Positions 1 to 6,027 of a stretch of DNA of 15,016 bases are shown here, one piece after another (the first letter of the stretch is position 1; the number at the start of each line of letters is the position of its first letter). Source of the stretch: Candidatus Woesearchaeota archaeon (GTDB lineage Archaea > Nanobdellota > Nanobdellia > Woesearchaeales > UBA10200); the NCBI GenBank assembly GCA_016180275.1, contig JACPBN010000020.1, forward strand, positions 1 through 15,016, written 5' to 3'. The notes beneath the pieces were generated by a model. That model ran no database searches and had not been told where the DNA came from. It saw only the letters and a program-made list of their open reading frames with translations. Position numbers and translations under genes: made by a program.

Positions 1-21
1 AATACCTAAAAGGTGATAACT

Positions 22-237
22 ATGCAACATAACATGACTGTAACAATTGAGGAACCGCTCTGGAAAGAGATGAAAAAACATAATGAAATCAGATGGAGTG
101 CTGTGATGAAGGAAGCTGTCAAGGTAAAATTAAATGCATTAAGTGTACTGACTCAGCTAGCCAACAGTACTAGATTAACAGAAAAAGAAATAGAAGAATT
201 TGCTCTAAGATTAGGCAAGAAGGTAAATGCTAGATGA
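22..237 (+). CDS. VapB-like antitoxin (ribbon-helix-helix type, putative)
   Basis: Small basic 71-residue protein directly in front of a PIN-domain toxin and translationally coupled to it by an ATGA overlap, the usual toxin-antitoxin arrangement. The N-terminal half (TVTIEEPLW, then NEIRWSAVMKEAVKVKL) has the short strand plus two helices expected of a ribbon-helix-helix DNA-binding antitoxin; the C-terminal third is charged and probably wraps the toxin. A GTG at 13 is in frame, but ATG at 22 is preferred because AGGTGA at 11-16 lies five bases before it; ATG at 34 is also possible. It is clearly related to the antitoxin at 1735-1965 (shared EIRWS segment). Family inferred from context and pattern; no search was possible. 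Confidence 0.8.
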   Translation: MQHNMTVTIEEPLWKEMKKHNEIRWSAVMKEAVKVKLNALSVLTQLANSTRLTEKEIEEFALRLGKKVNAR

Positions 238-647
238 TAATAGTTATAGATGCAAATATAATAATAGCTGCATTACTGGGCTCACGTGGAAAGATAGCCA
301 TATTAACTTCTTACAATCCTAGGTTTTATGCGCCTTCTTTTGTCATTGATGAAATTAAGAAGTATAAGCAACAAATTTGTGCTAAAATGAATTGGACGTT
401 TGAAGAATTTAATATCTATCTCGAGGCATTGCTTGTTTTCATTACATTGATTGATTATGAAGACTATGAGAGGTATCTTGAAAAGTCATTGTCTGCAATA
501 AAACAAAGAGATGTAAAAGATGCAGATTATATTGCTTGCTCACTTTTAATAAGTGCAGATTTTATATTGACAGAGGATAAGGATTTTTCAGAGCAGAAAT
601 TAGTGGGTATAAAAACAACTGCACAATTTATAGATGAGAATAAATAG
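234..647 (+). CDS. PIN-domain toxin, VapC-like ribonuclease
   Basis: Predicted Mg2+-dependent endoribonuclease of the PIN family, 137 residues, the usual VapC size. The acidic active-site residues can be placed: D6 in the first strand (IVIDAN), E40 (FVIDEIKKY), D96/D98 (KDADYIACSL) and D115/D117 (LTEDKDF). Its ATG overlaps the antitoxin TGA (ATGA), so the two are probably translated from one message, with toxin activity held back by complex formation. The segment after residue 40 fits the group of archaeal PIN proteins annotated as putative nucleic-acid-binding or VapC. The frame is intact with all catalytic acids present, so the toxin is probably functional. The RNA target cannot be read from the sequence. 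Confidence 0.88.
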   Translation: MIIVIDANIIIAALLGSRGKIAILTSYNPRFYAPSFVIDEIKKYKQQICAKMNWTFEEFNIYLEALLVFITLIDYEDYERYLEKSLSAIKQRDVKDADYIACSLLISADFILTEDKDFSEQKLVGIKTTAQFIDENK

Positions 648-663
648 TCTAAAAGCAGAACAA

Positions 664-672
664 TTTTTATAC
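664..672 (+). promoter_or_regulatory. TATA box of the HTH_10 gene
   Basis: TTTTTATAC is centred about 26 bases before the ATG at 694, the normal TATA-to-start distance in archaea. This implies a leaderless transcript and supports 694 as the original start of the broken regulator gene. Confidence 0.5.
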
Positions 673-693
673 TTGCATGCCTTTATTTCTCTT

Positions 694-1409
694 ATGTTCA
701 AATTCAGCTTTAAGATCAGGCATCGTGGATGCAGTGAAACAGGCTTGAGTGTAAAATATCCCAAGCACCATATCACTGTTGTTGACATCCAGAGCACGCA
801 TCCAAAAGAAAAACAGTATTTCTATTATATAACTGGCAATGAAAAAAATTTTGATGGGATTATTGTATGTGCATAGTAAAAATTTACTAAGCAGCTGCCG
901 CAGTTGGCACTTACATTAATCAGATGAAGAGTTGCTCCTCCTCTACATTGTGTTTAGCAAATGAAACCTACAAAGTCACCAAGGAGATTGAGCGAAGCAA
1001 AGATACTCTATTGCTGCTAGTTGTTTTGCGTCAGGCAGGCTTTGTGCAGAACCTGATACAGAAATACCATGGATTTTTTATCGAGCAGCACACTGTGTAT
1101 GGCGGCTGGGAATATTGGCATGTTGGTGTTGTGGACAGGGAATCAATCGAGCCGATGCGGCATGAGATAAGCAAGATTGGTGTATTAGAAGTTCTTTATA
1201 TCAGCAAAGTTGAGTTTGCAAATACATTACTTTCTCCCCAGCAAAAGAAAGTTTTTTCGTATGCGTATGAGCAAGGATATTATGAGATACCAAGAAAGAT
1301 TACTATCGATAAGATAGCTTCTGCTCTGAAATTAAACCATGCAACTGCCGGAGAGCATCTTCTGAAAGCAGAGAATAAGATGATTAATAGCATGGCGAAG
1401 AAAGTTTGA
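694..1409 (+). pseudogene. HTH_10 (bacterio-opsin activator type) transcription regulator, interrupted
   Basis: Two ORFs in different frames look like the halves of one archaeal regulator. 694-876 encodes an N-terminal sensor-like part (FKIRHRGC, then YYITGNEKNFDGII). 964-1409 encodes the rest: ERSKDTLLLLVVLRQ, KYHGFF, VYGGWEYWHVGVV, and a C-terminal HTH_10 domain (LSPQQKKVF, GYYEIPRKIT, TAGEHLLKAENK). Between them lies a 95-base repeat (869-963) with a second copy at 14231-14325; it brings a stop codon and changes the frame. Some native residues near the junction may be lost. An ATG inside the repeat (924) could still start a 161-residue C-terminal product carrying the intact HTH_10 domain, so residual expression is possible. 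The half-and-half assignment is from family knowledge; the repeat match is seen directly. Confidence 0.75.
869..963 (+). repeat. 3'-truncated copy of the structured repeat element, inside a gene
   Basis: Ungapped match to 14231-14325: by hand count about 83 of 95 positions agree, and the last 38 (926-963 against 14288-14325) are identical. It contains the GTGCAT box, the left outer arm (AGCAGCTGCCGC), the left inner arm (GTTGGCAC) and an accessory hairpin whose stem is TTGCT/AGCAA with a pyrimidine-rich loop. The conserved core and the right-hand arms of the full elements are absent; native regulator sequence resumes right after 963. Confidence 0.85.
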
Positions 1410-1415
1410 TAAAAC

Positions 1416-1742
1416 TTATTTCACATATTCATTTATTCTGGCAATTATTTTATTATGAAAGTCACCACTTATTTCACAAATCTTTTTCTTTATGATTCTT
1501 TCATTAACACTAAATAAACGATGAGGTTTCACCCAGCTTTTGAATGGAAGAAAGCCTTGCTTTATACGAGAATTAGCTATTAGCATCCCATCATGTGGCT
1601 CATTGCTTGTTATCAAGCAACATATTCTATCCTGCGTGTTGTTTAATTTTTCATTTGATATGATAAGAGCAGGTCTTTGTTTTGCACCTGTAAGATCAGA
1701 ATATGGAAAAGGAAGAATAACTATATCCTTTTGCTTATACAT
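1416..1742 (-). CDS. MazF/PemK-family toxin (endoribonuclease)
   Basis: 108-residue protein with the start of the PemK/MazF fold: KQKDIVILPFPYSDLTGAKQRPALIIS, where the DIV strand, the PFP(Y/F)SDL turn and the K-RPALI strand are family hallmarks. MazF proteins cut mRNA at short specific sequences. The ATG at 1742 is chosen over the in-frame ATG at 1757 because AGGTGG (minus strand, 1752-1747) lies four bases before it; the gene then overlaps the antitoxin end by eight bases. The pair is antitoxin-first, as usual. It is convergent with the broken regulator gene to its left. The odd feature is the partner: its antitoxin resembles the one paired with a PIN toxin at 22-647, not a typical MazE. 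Confidence 0.85.
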   Translation of the reverse strand: MYKQKDIVILPFPYSDLTGAKQRPALIISNEKLNNTQDRICCLITSNEPHDGMLIANSRIKQGFLPFKSWVKPHRLFSVNERIIKKKICEISGDFHNKIIARINEYVK

Positions 1743-1965
1743 TATTCCACCTATCATCTGCTTTATTATCCCATTCCTTTTTCAGAACTTCTTCAGAAGC
1801 AAGCATTGTTAGTATTGATTCTTCATTGGGACTTTTTTCTAGGCTATCTAATTCATCAAGCCTTCTCTTTATTGCTTTTCGCACAAATTCACTCCATCTG
1901 ATCTCGGAGCGATTACGCATTTTTTTGTAGACAGTGTCCTCTATTGATAATGTTATATTTGTCAT
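1735..1965 (-). CDS. RHH-like antitoxin partner of the MazF toxin
   Basis: 76-residue protein with the pattern TNITLSIEDTVYKKM followed by SEIRWSEFVRKAIKRRL, matching position by position the antitoxin at 22-237 (strand, then two helices, typical of ribbon-helix-helix DNA binding). The acidic C-terminal tail probably binds the toxin. ATG at 1965 is preferred over an in-frame GTG at 1971 because the TATA box (TTTATATA on the minus strand, 1998-1991) predicts transcription starting near 1968-1970, giving an almost leaderless message. A perfect inverted repeat sits between TATA box and start (1974-1991), a natural place for autorepression. Confidence 0.8.
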   Translation of the reverse strand: MTNITLSIEDTVYKKMRNRSEIRWSEFVRKAIKRRLDELDSLEKSPNEESILTMLASEEVLKKEWDNKADDRWNNV

Positions 1966-1973
1966 AATCACTA

Positions 1974-1998
1974 ATAAGTGTGTTCACTTATATAAATC
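1974..1998 (-). promoter_or_regulatory. Antitoxin promoter with palindromic operator
   Basis: ATAAGTG-TGTT-CACTTAT (1974-1991) is a perfect inverted repeat with seven-base arms, abutting the minus-strand TATA box at 1998-1991. A dimer bound here would cover the TATA/start region, consistent with antitoxin autoregulation. The binding protein is inferred. Confidence 0.6.
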
Positions 1999-2005
1999 TT
2001 TCTCT

Positions 2006-2028
2006 TTTATATACCAGATATATCTGGT
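2006..2028 (+). promoter_or_regulatory. TATA box and 16-base perfect palindrome before a small ORF
   Basis: TTTTATATA (2006-2014) runs into the perfect palindrome ACCAGATATATCTGGT (2013-2028). Transcription would start near 2036-2040, right at the TTG of the small ORF. The palindrome lies between TATA box and start, the place for a repressor. It differs from the antitoxin operator 22 bases away, so two regulators may act on this divergent region. Confidence 0.5.
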
Positions 2029-2039
2029 GAAATTCAGAT

Positions 2040-2180
2040 TTGAGCAAAGAGGAACTGAGAAAAATAATTGAGCCATATAGAATTACTGCAAAGCGGGCGC
2101 ATCAGCTTTATCTCAGAAATAATTATAAAAGAATTGGGCATGTTGTGCATATGGTAAGGGCAGTAAAGAAAGACTATTAA
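2040..2180 (+). CDS. Small basic ORF (46 aa), unknown
   Basis: TTG start, LSKEELRKIIEPYRIT, then a lysine/arginine/histidine-rich helical stretch ending in KKDY. I do not recognise it. Support for it being expressed: a TATA box about 27-30 bases upstream, a perfect palindrome in the operator position, and GGTGA at 2026-2030 nine bases before the TTG. An in-frame TGA at 2028-2030 closes the frame above. It may instead be the tail of a truncated gene, since the neighbouring bases hold another gene fragment (2209-2266). No other gene explains 1999-2208. Confidence 0.35.
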   Translation: MSKEELRKIIEPYRITAKRAHQLYLRNNYKRIGHVVHMVRAVKKDY

Positions 2181-2208
2181 TTATACTGACAATTACTACA
2201 CTATATTC

Positions 2209-2266
2209 TCACGCCAGCATAATCGCAAGCAAAAGCTTTGCTGACAGCAAAAATCTGCAATCCTGC
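2209..2266 (-). pseudogene. 3'-end fragment of a paralogue of the membrane protein gene at 3430-4005
   Basis: On the minus strand the last 14 codons read FLLSAKLLLAIMLA and then stop, against FLLLAKPLLAIMLA at the end of the intact gene at 3430-4005 (12 of 14 identical). Nineteen bases are identical (2213-2231 and 3434-3452) and about 32 of 38 match over the longer stretch. Further upstream the similarity (ATTGC) continues only with a two-base frame change, then fades. This is a decayed relic, left by duplication or rearrangement. The rest of 2267-2287 holds nothing recognisable. Confidence 0.7.
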
Positions 2267-2287
2267 TATAGGTGCTCAATTTCTATT

Positions 2288-2361
2288 ACTTAGTTACATA
2301 AAATTATGTTACTTAATTACATAATGCGACTTAGTAACGAAAAATTTATATACTTAGTAAC
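2288..2361 (+). promoter_or_regulatory. HEPN/MNT promoter with four iterated repeats
   Basis: Four copies of ACTTARTWAC start at 2288, 2311, 2329 and 2352, spaced 23, 18 and 23 bases. With a preceding GTT the unit becomes a near palindrome (GTTACT-T-AGTAAC type). TTTATATA at 2345-2352 serves as TATA box and touches the last repeat; transcription would start almost exactly at the ATG at 2377, giving a leaderless message. The arrangement suggests cooperative binding of a repressor, perhaps one of the encoded proteins. Confidence 0.65.
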
Positions 2362-2376
2362 ATATACTTAAGGCAT

Positions 2377-2775
2377 ATGAGAATAGAAAGCCATCTGGAA
2401 AACTTGAAGGAAAGCGCCAAAGAGATAAATGATGCTATAACTGAAGGTTTGCTGTCCAAGCAAAGGTCAATAGGCTTTCATGCTTCTGCAGGCGCTATTG
2501 ATATGGTAGAGATCCTACTACATGAAAATAATCTTATCGATACTGGTTTTGTGATAAAGCATGAATGGTTTAAGTCAGAGAAAAGCATTGAGAATAAATT
2601 CCATTTTGATTTTCCAAATAAAAAGGAAATACTGATATTGGTAAAAGATATTGAAACCATAAGAAACAAGCTTTGCTATGGCAAGAGGCAAAGCGAGGAG
2701 ACTTTAGAAAAGGTAATCAATGATTTCAATAAATTGAAAGAAATCTTTAGTAAGGTGAGCAAACATGAACTATAA
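2377..2775 (+). CDS. HEPN-like protein of a HEPN/MNT pair
   Basis: 132-residue mostly helical protein, directly followed by and overlapping a minimal nucleotidyltransferase gene by 11 bases, the arrangement of HEPN/MNT modules. The HEPN signature Rx4-6H is looked for near the C-terminus, where the protein has ETIRNKLCYGKRQ: R96-N97 is present but the expected histidine is Y101. Classical HEPN RNases need that histidine, so this may be a divergent or catalytically silent member, or a related helical partner. ATG at 2377 fits a leaderless start behind the TATA box at 2345-2352. HEPN assignment rests on context plus the RN motif and is moderate; function as toxin or target of AMP transfer is inferred. 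Confidence 0.6.
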   Translation: MRIESHLENLKESAKEINDAITEGLLSKQRSIGFHASAGAIDMVEILLHENNLIDTGFVIKHEWFKSEKSIENKFHFDFPNKKEILILVKDIETIRNKLCYGKRQSEETLEKVINDFNKLKEIFSKVSKHEL

Positions 2776-3388
2776 GCTGATCGCATATGCAGCAGATTTT
2801 GTATCATTTTTGATCCAGAATATTGAGGAATGTTATAAGATAAGGCAAATAATCTTATTTGGGTCAGTTACCAGAGGAGATGCTGATATTAAGAGTGATG
2901 TTGACCTGTTTATAGATGTCACAGATGAAAAAATAGAGGCCGAGATAGCAAAAACAAAAGAGAAGTTTTATGGCAGTGTAAAAGCAAAGAAATATTGGCA
3001 ATTACTTGGGATAAAAAATGAGATCCATTGCACTGTCGGCAAATTAAATGAATGGGATGAATTAAAAAGGAGCATTGTAGCTAATGGCATACAATTATTT
3101 GGAAAATACAAGGGAGAGCTAAAAACTGAGCCAAGTTACCTTTTTACAGTTATGCCTAGCAAAAATAGGAACAAAAACATCTCTGTCTGGAGGATGTTAT
3201 ATGGGTATAAACAAATAATTAATAATAAAACCTATCTAAAAAAAGGGATTCTTAATGAATATAATGGTAGGAAAATAGCCAATGGCGTATTTATTGTTCC
3301 GGCTGAATATATTCAGCATATATCAGCTTTTCTCAGAAAACATAATTTCAAATATACTTTAATCCCGTTCTGGCAAGAAACAAAATAA
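2765..3388 (+). CDS. MNT-type nucleotidyltransferase with C-terminal extension
   Basis: 207 residues. The nucleotidyltransferase signature is complete: LFGSVTRGDADIKSDVDLFID with G33-S34 and D45/D47 as metal ligands (GSx10DxD). In known HEPN/MNT modules such enzymes transfer AMP to the HEPN partner and neutralise it; the same role is inferred here. The domain ends near residue 115; residues about 125-207 form an extra module (VWRMLYGYKQ, then ANGVFIVPAEY) that I recall in related archaeal proteins but cannot assign. AGGTGAG just before the ATG, inside the upstream gene, is a good ribosome site and supports coupled translation. It is convergent with the membrane protein gene; 3389-3429 holds no gene. 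Confidence 0.82.
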   Translation: MNYKLIAYAADFVSFLIQNIEECYKIRQIILFGSVTRGDADIKSDVDLFIDVTDEKIEAEIAKTKEKFYGSVKAKKYWQLLGIKNEIHCTVGKLNEWDELKRSIVANGIQLFGKYKGELKTEPSYLFTVMPSKNRNKNISVWRMLYGYKQIINNKTYLKKGILNEYNGRKIANGVFIVPAEYIQHISAFLRKHNFKYTLIPFWQETK

Positions 3389-3429
3389 ATCTCTTGGCTA
3401 ATATTAACACCTAGTTGGAGTATAATCTA

Positions 3430-4005
3430 TTAAGCCAGCATAATCGCAAGCAGCGGCTTTGCCAATAGCAAGAACGCAATATAATTCAGGAAAGTGTGTG
3501 ATGTGATCCAGATCGTCAATTTGACCGGATTATGGGCAAGAAGCAAATACAAAGCATAAAAGAATGCATCAACTAAAAATGCCAACAATACACCGGCAAA
3601 TATCACATTTTCAGGAGAGAAAAAGCTTGCAGAGTATCCTGCGATTGCAACGGCAACAACCCATAACGGATAGCTCCAGTCTGCATGCGTGAATACAATC
3701 ATGCCGATTGCGCAGCTAATGCCACCTACTAATGCGCCTGCGAATCCTCCATATGCAATCCCAGTCACGACTGCAAACAAAGTGACGAGCTCAAACGCAA
3801 CCATGCTTCTGGTAGATCCATAGAGGTACATTGAAAATACGCCTATCGGAATAAAGATTATCGGAAGGACAATGTTTCTCAGAAATAAAAATACAAAAAT
3901 CAAGGCAACAAACATAAGAGCGATAAGCAAAGTTTTCTCATTCTGGAAAATAGTCTTAAGAAACTTATGCGAATATTCTTTTGCAAGCCTTTTTATCTTT
4001 GACAT
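3430..4005 (-). CDS. Polytopic membrane protein, unknown
   Basis: 191 residues with a basic N-terminus (MSKIKRLAKEYSHKFLK) and five to six hydrophobic segments starting near residues 24, 55, 75, 110, 135 and 165. Glycine-rich helices (GIAYGGFAGALVGGISCAIGMIVF) recall small transport subunits such as ECF S components, but no specific signature is visible and I leave the function open. Start at 4005: a minus-strand TATA-like TTTATATTTA at 4050-4041 would start transcription about 15 bases upstream; there is no clear Shine-Dalgarno site. It follows the PEP-mobile-domain gene by 63 bases on the same strand, so it may also be read from that transcript. A relic of a paralogue lies at 2209-2266. Confidence 0.7.
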   Translation of the reverse strand: MSKIKRLAKEYSHKFLKTIFQNEKTLLIALMFVALIFVFLFLRNIVLPIIFIPIGVFSMYLYGSTRSMVAFELVTLFAVVTGIAYGGFAGALVGGISCAIGMIVFTHADWSYPLWVVAVAIAGYSASFFSPENVIFAGVLLAFLVDAFFYALYLLLAHNPVKLTIWITSHTFLNYIAFLLLAKPLLAIMLA

Positions 4006-4068
4006 GTTAATTTGTATCTATTTGTAAGTATGTGCGTATCTAAATATAAAAATATTGTCCAAAGTATA

Positions 4069-5700
4069 CTATTTTACAATGTTCTTTTCTGCATATCTCC
4101 TGACTGCCATGCTTATCGCATGAACTTTGATCTCTTTACCGAGCTGTTGCGAGATCGAAGGCTTGAATTTCTCTGCAGCAGCAGTTATGTTGAGCAAATC
4201 TTCTTTTAAGACTTCTATCAGATTAGGGTTCTTTTCAAGCTCTTTGTCAACTAGGCTTTGCACGCTCAACAGTTTCAGATGCCTGATAACTTTTACGATG
4301 CCATTGCTTGCATCAACTTCTACAAGCATCCCATCTTTAAGTTTTGCAGTAGCTTTCTGTGTCCCAACAATGCAAGGGATGTTCATCTCTCTGCTGATTA
4401 TTGCAGCGTGGCAGGTTATGCCGCCTTCATCTGTTACAACTGCAGAAGCTTTCCTCATCAATGGCACAAATTCTGGCCTTGTCATAGGCGCTACAAGAAT
4501 GTCTCCCTCATTAAATTTGGAGAAATGTGTTTCGCCTAATATCACTCTGACAATTCCTTGCACTTTTCCTTTGCATGCGCCTAAGCCGCGCAGATTCCCA
4601 ACCTGGCCATAGCTTTTCTGCAGAAGATTGTAGAGCCCAACAGCTTTAACTCCTGAAAGAAATGTACTTTTTTTTGGTGTGTAAATTTCAAGGAACAGAT
4701 TCTTTCTTTGCGAGATCAAATTCATAATGTTGGCTTTATTAATCTCTTTTGTGACTTCCTCTACCCTGATCACTCCCATCTTCTCAAATGGAAGATCATG
4801 CAATTGGCATATTCGCTTCATCAAAAGGTCATAATAATGGTTTGTAAGCAATGTGTGCTTTTTTCTCTTATCTCTCAATATAAATAATTGCCTGAAATAG
4901 TAAAAAATATTCATAATATTCTCAGAAAGATTATGTTTTTGCTGGATCTTTTTGTGCTCAAGCTCCCAGTTTGTTGTGAGTCTTATGAGGTCTTGTTCTG
5001 GATCCCTAATTTCAGCTAATTTTTTTGTGAAATATGCTTCATCTAAGATGGCAGTGGATTCCCAGCTGTTGTTGATGTAGAAAAATCTCTGTGCATGTTC
5101 TCTGACCAGCTGTTGGATCTTGTCTTGAGGCAGGTTCTTTAATCTTGATTGCGCAATATTCAGCAGAGCAAGCTTTTCTTCCTGTGCATAATTAAGCCAG
5201 GATGTCTTTAGCATGATGCTTGTTTCTTTGTCTGTTAATATTGTATTTTCTTTTTCTAATTCATGCTTCAGAAGCTCTTCACCGTTTGGGTCGTATAAGT
5301 CACAAAAAAATGCACTGCACCAGTAATCATAGTTTAATCCGTCCAATCTCTTGATTGAGGTTTGCAGTTGCTTAATGTTCATCTGCGCAATATTACTTGA
5401 ATCAAGTTTTTTGTAATATTTGTATAATAATGCGCTTTTGTTTTCGCAGAGCTTTAGAAATTTATCGATGTGTCTTGGATCTTTTTTTTGCAATTCTAGG
5501 TTCTTTCTTGATATTGCAACGAAGTTATCATATAATTCAAAGGCTTCTACATATTTTCCATTTGTCAATGCCCAAAAGCCAAGTTTAGCTCCTAAACAGA
5601 CCATCGCTGCCTTGCAGCATCCAAATATGTAGTATGCCTTGATGTTTCCTGCTTGCTTGTACCAGCTGTTCTTTTTTATCTCATCTAGTGCTTGTTTCAT
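4069..5700 (-). CDS. PEP-utilising mobile-domain protein without catalytic partner domains
   Basis: 543 residues. Residues about 1-345 are a helix-rich region I do not recognise. Residues about 365-470 are a PEP-utilising mobile (phosphohistidine) domain: GLGACKGKVQGIVRV, GDILVAPMTRPEFVPLM, then VTDEGGITCHAAIISRE with phosphohistidine H431, and IPCIVGT, DGMLVEVD. In PEP synthase and PPDK this domain carries phosphate between an ATP-grasp domain and a PEP-binding barrel; both are absent, so this is not a PEP synthase. The last 65 residues (NPNLIEVLKEDLLNITAAAE, VHAISMAVRRYAEK) resemble a short helical module seen at the N-terminus of some archaeal ACT-like proteins. TTTTATAACA at 5730-5721 is a TATA box for a leaderless start at 5700. 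Confidence 0.8.
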   Translation of the reverse strand: MKQALDEIKKNSWYKQAGNIKAYYIFGCCKAAMVCLGAKLGFWALTNGKYVEAFELYDNFVAISRKNLELQKKDPRHIDKFLKLCENKSALLYKYYKKLDSSNIAQMNIKQLQTSIKRLDGLNYDYWCSAFFCDLYDPNGEELLKHELEKENTILTDKETSIMLKTSWLNYAQEEKLALLNIAQSRLKNLPQDKIQQLVREHAQRFFYINNSWESTAILDEAYFTKKLAEIRDPEQDLIRLTTNWELEHKKIQQKHNLSENIMNIFYYFRQLFILRDKRKKHTLLTNHYYDLLMKRICQLHDLPFEKMGVIRVEEVTKEINKANIMNLISQRKNLFLEIYTPKKSTFLSGVKAVGLYNLLQKSYGQVGNLRGLGACKGKVQGIVRVILGETHFSKFNEGDILVAPMTRPEFVPLMRKASAVVTDEGGITCHAAIISREMNIPCIVGTQKATAKLKDGMLVEVDASNGIVKVIRHLKLLSVQSLVDKELEKNPNLIEVLKEDLLNITAAAEKFKPSISQQLGKEIKVHAISMAVRRYAEKNIVK

Positions 5701-5736
5701 TTTTCTATTTGTTTAGCTTGTGTTATAAAATCCTAT

Positions 5737-5896
5737 AAAGTGGTGGCGACTGCGACGAACACTGGCTTAGATTCTTAATTGGGAAAGTATTGCGTGTCGT
5801 GTTAGTAAATGTTTATATTGATGGCATTGCCCGTCGCAACTTAGTTTAGTTATTGTGGAATTGTGTTCGTCATAAAATGGCAGTCGCCACCACTTT
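5737..5896 (+). ncRNA. Putative structured RNA element, copy 2 (full)
   Basis: The outer arms are a perfect 17-base inverted repeat, AAAGTGGTGGCGACTGC (5737-5753) with 5880-5896. A one-sided bulge ATAAAATG (5872-5879) follows, then a nine-base helix, GACGAACAC (5754-5762) with GTGTTCGTC (5863-5871). Inside is a core shared with 14336-14392: positions 5784-5806 agree at 20 of 23 and 5821-5840 at 17 of 20, including an inner helix TTGCG/CGCAA (5790-5794, 5835-5839) and TTGCCC. The arms differ in sequence from the other copy but pair perfectly. Strand is given by the core orientation only. It fills most of the 327-base gap between divergent genes; no convincing promoter of its own is visible. 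A mobile DNA hairpin is the alternative. Confidence 0.6.
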
Positions 5897-5929
5897 TGAT
5901 GTTGTTGTAGCTAAACAAATACTCATTTT

Positions 5930-5990
5930 TGTTAATATATTAACAGATTTTACATTATCTATATATAAATATTCTGTTAAATTCTTAACA
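5930..5990 (+). promoter_or_regulatory. Promoter with twin TGTTAA-N4-TTAACA palindromes
   Basis: TGTTAATATATTAACA (5930-5945) is a perfect palindrome and TGTTAAATTCTTAACA (5975-5990) is the same site with a different four-base centre; centres are 45 bases apart. The TATA-like ATATATAAA (about 5961-5969) lies between them, so the second site covers the likely transcription start. This looks like a strong repressor-controlled promoter for the gene at 6028. The regulator is unknown. Confidence 0.7.
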
Positions 5991-6027
5991 AAATCTTAAT
6001 AAGCAAACTATTATTCTCGACAAAATC

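Noticed and set aside
4127..4612. 161-codon plus-strand frame
   Set aside because: Antisense to the well-supported PEP-mobile-domain gene; no start signal or family pattern.
4069..5700. Phosphoenolpyruvate synthase
   Set aside because: Only the mobile phosphohistidine domain is recognisable; no ATP-grasp signature and no C-terminal PEP-binding barrel.
5737..5896. Terminal inverted repeats of an insertion sequence
   Set aside because: No transposase frame lies between the arms (about 110 bases inside), and the arms differ between copies, unlike IS ends. A non-autonomous mobile origin is kept as an alternative in the findings.
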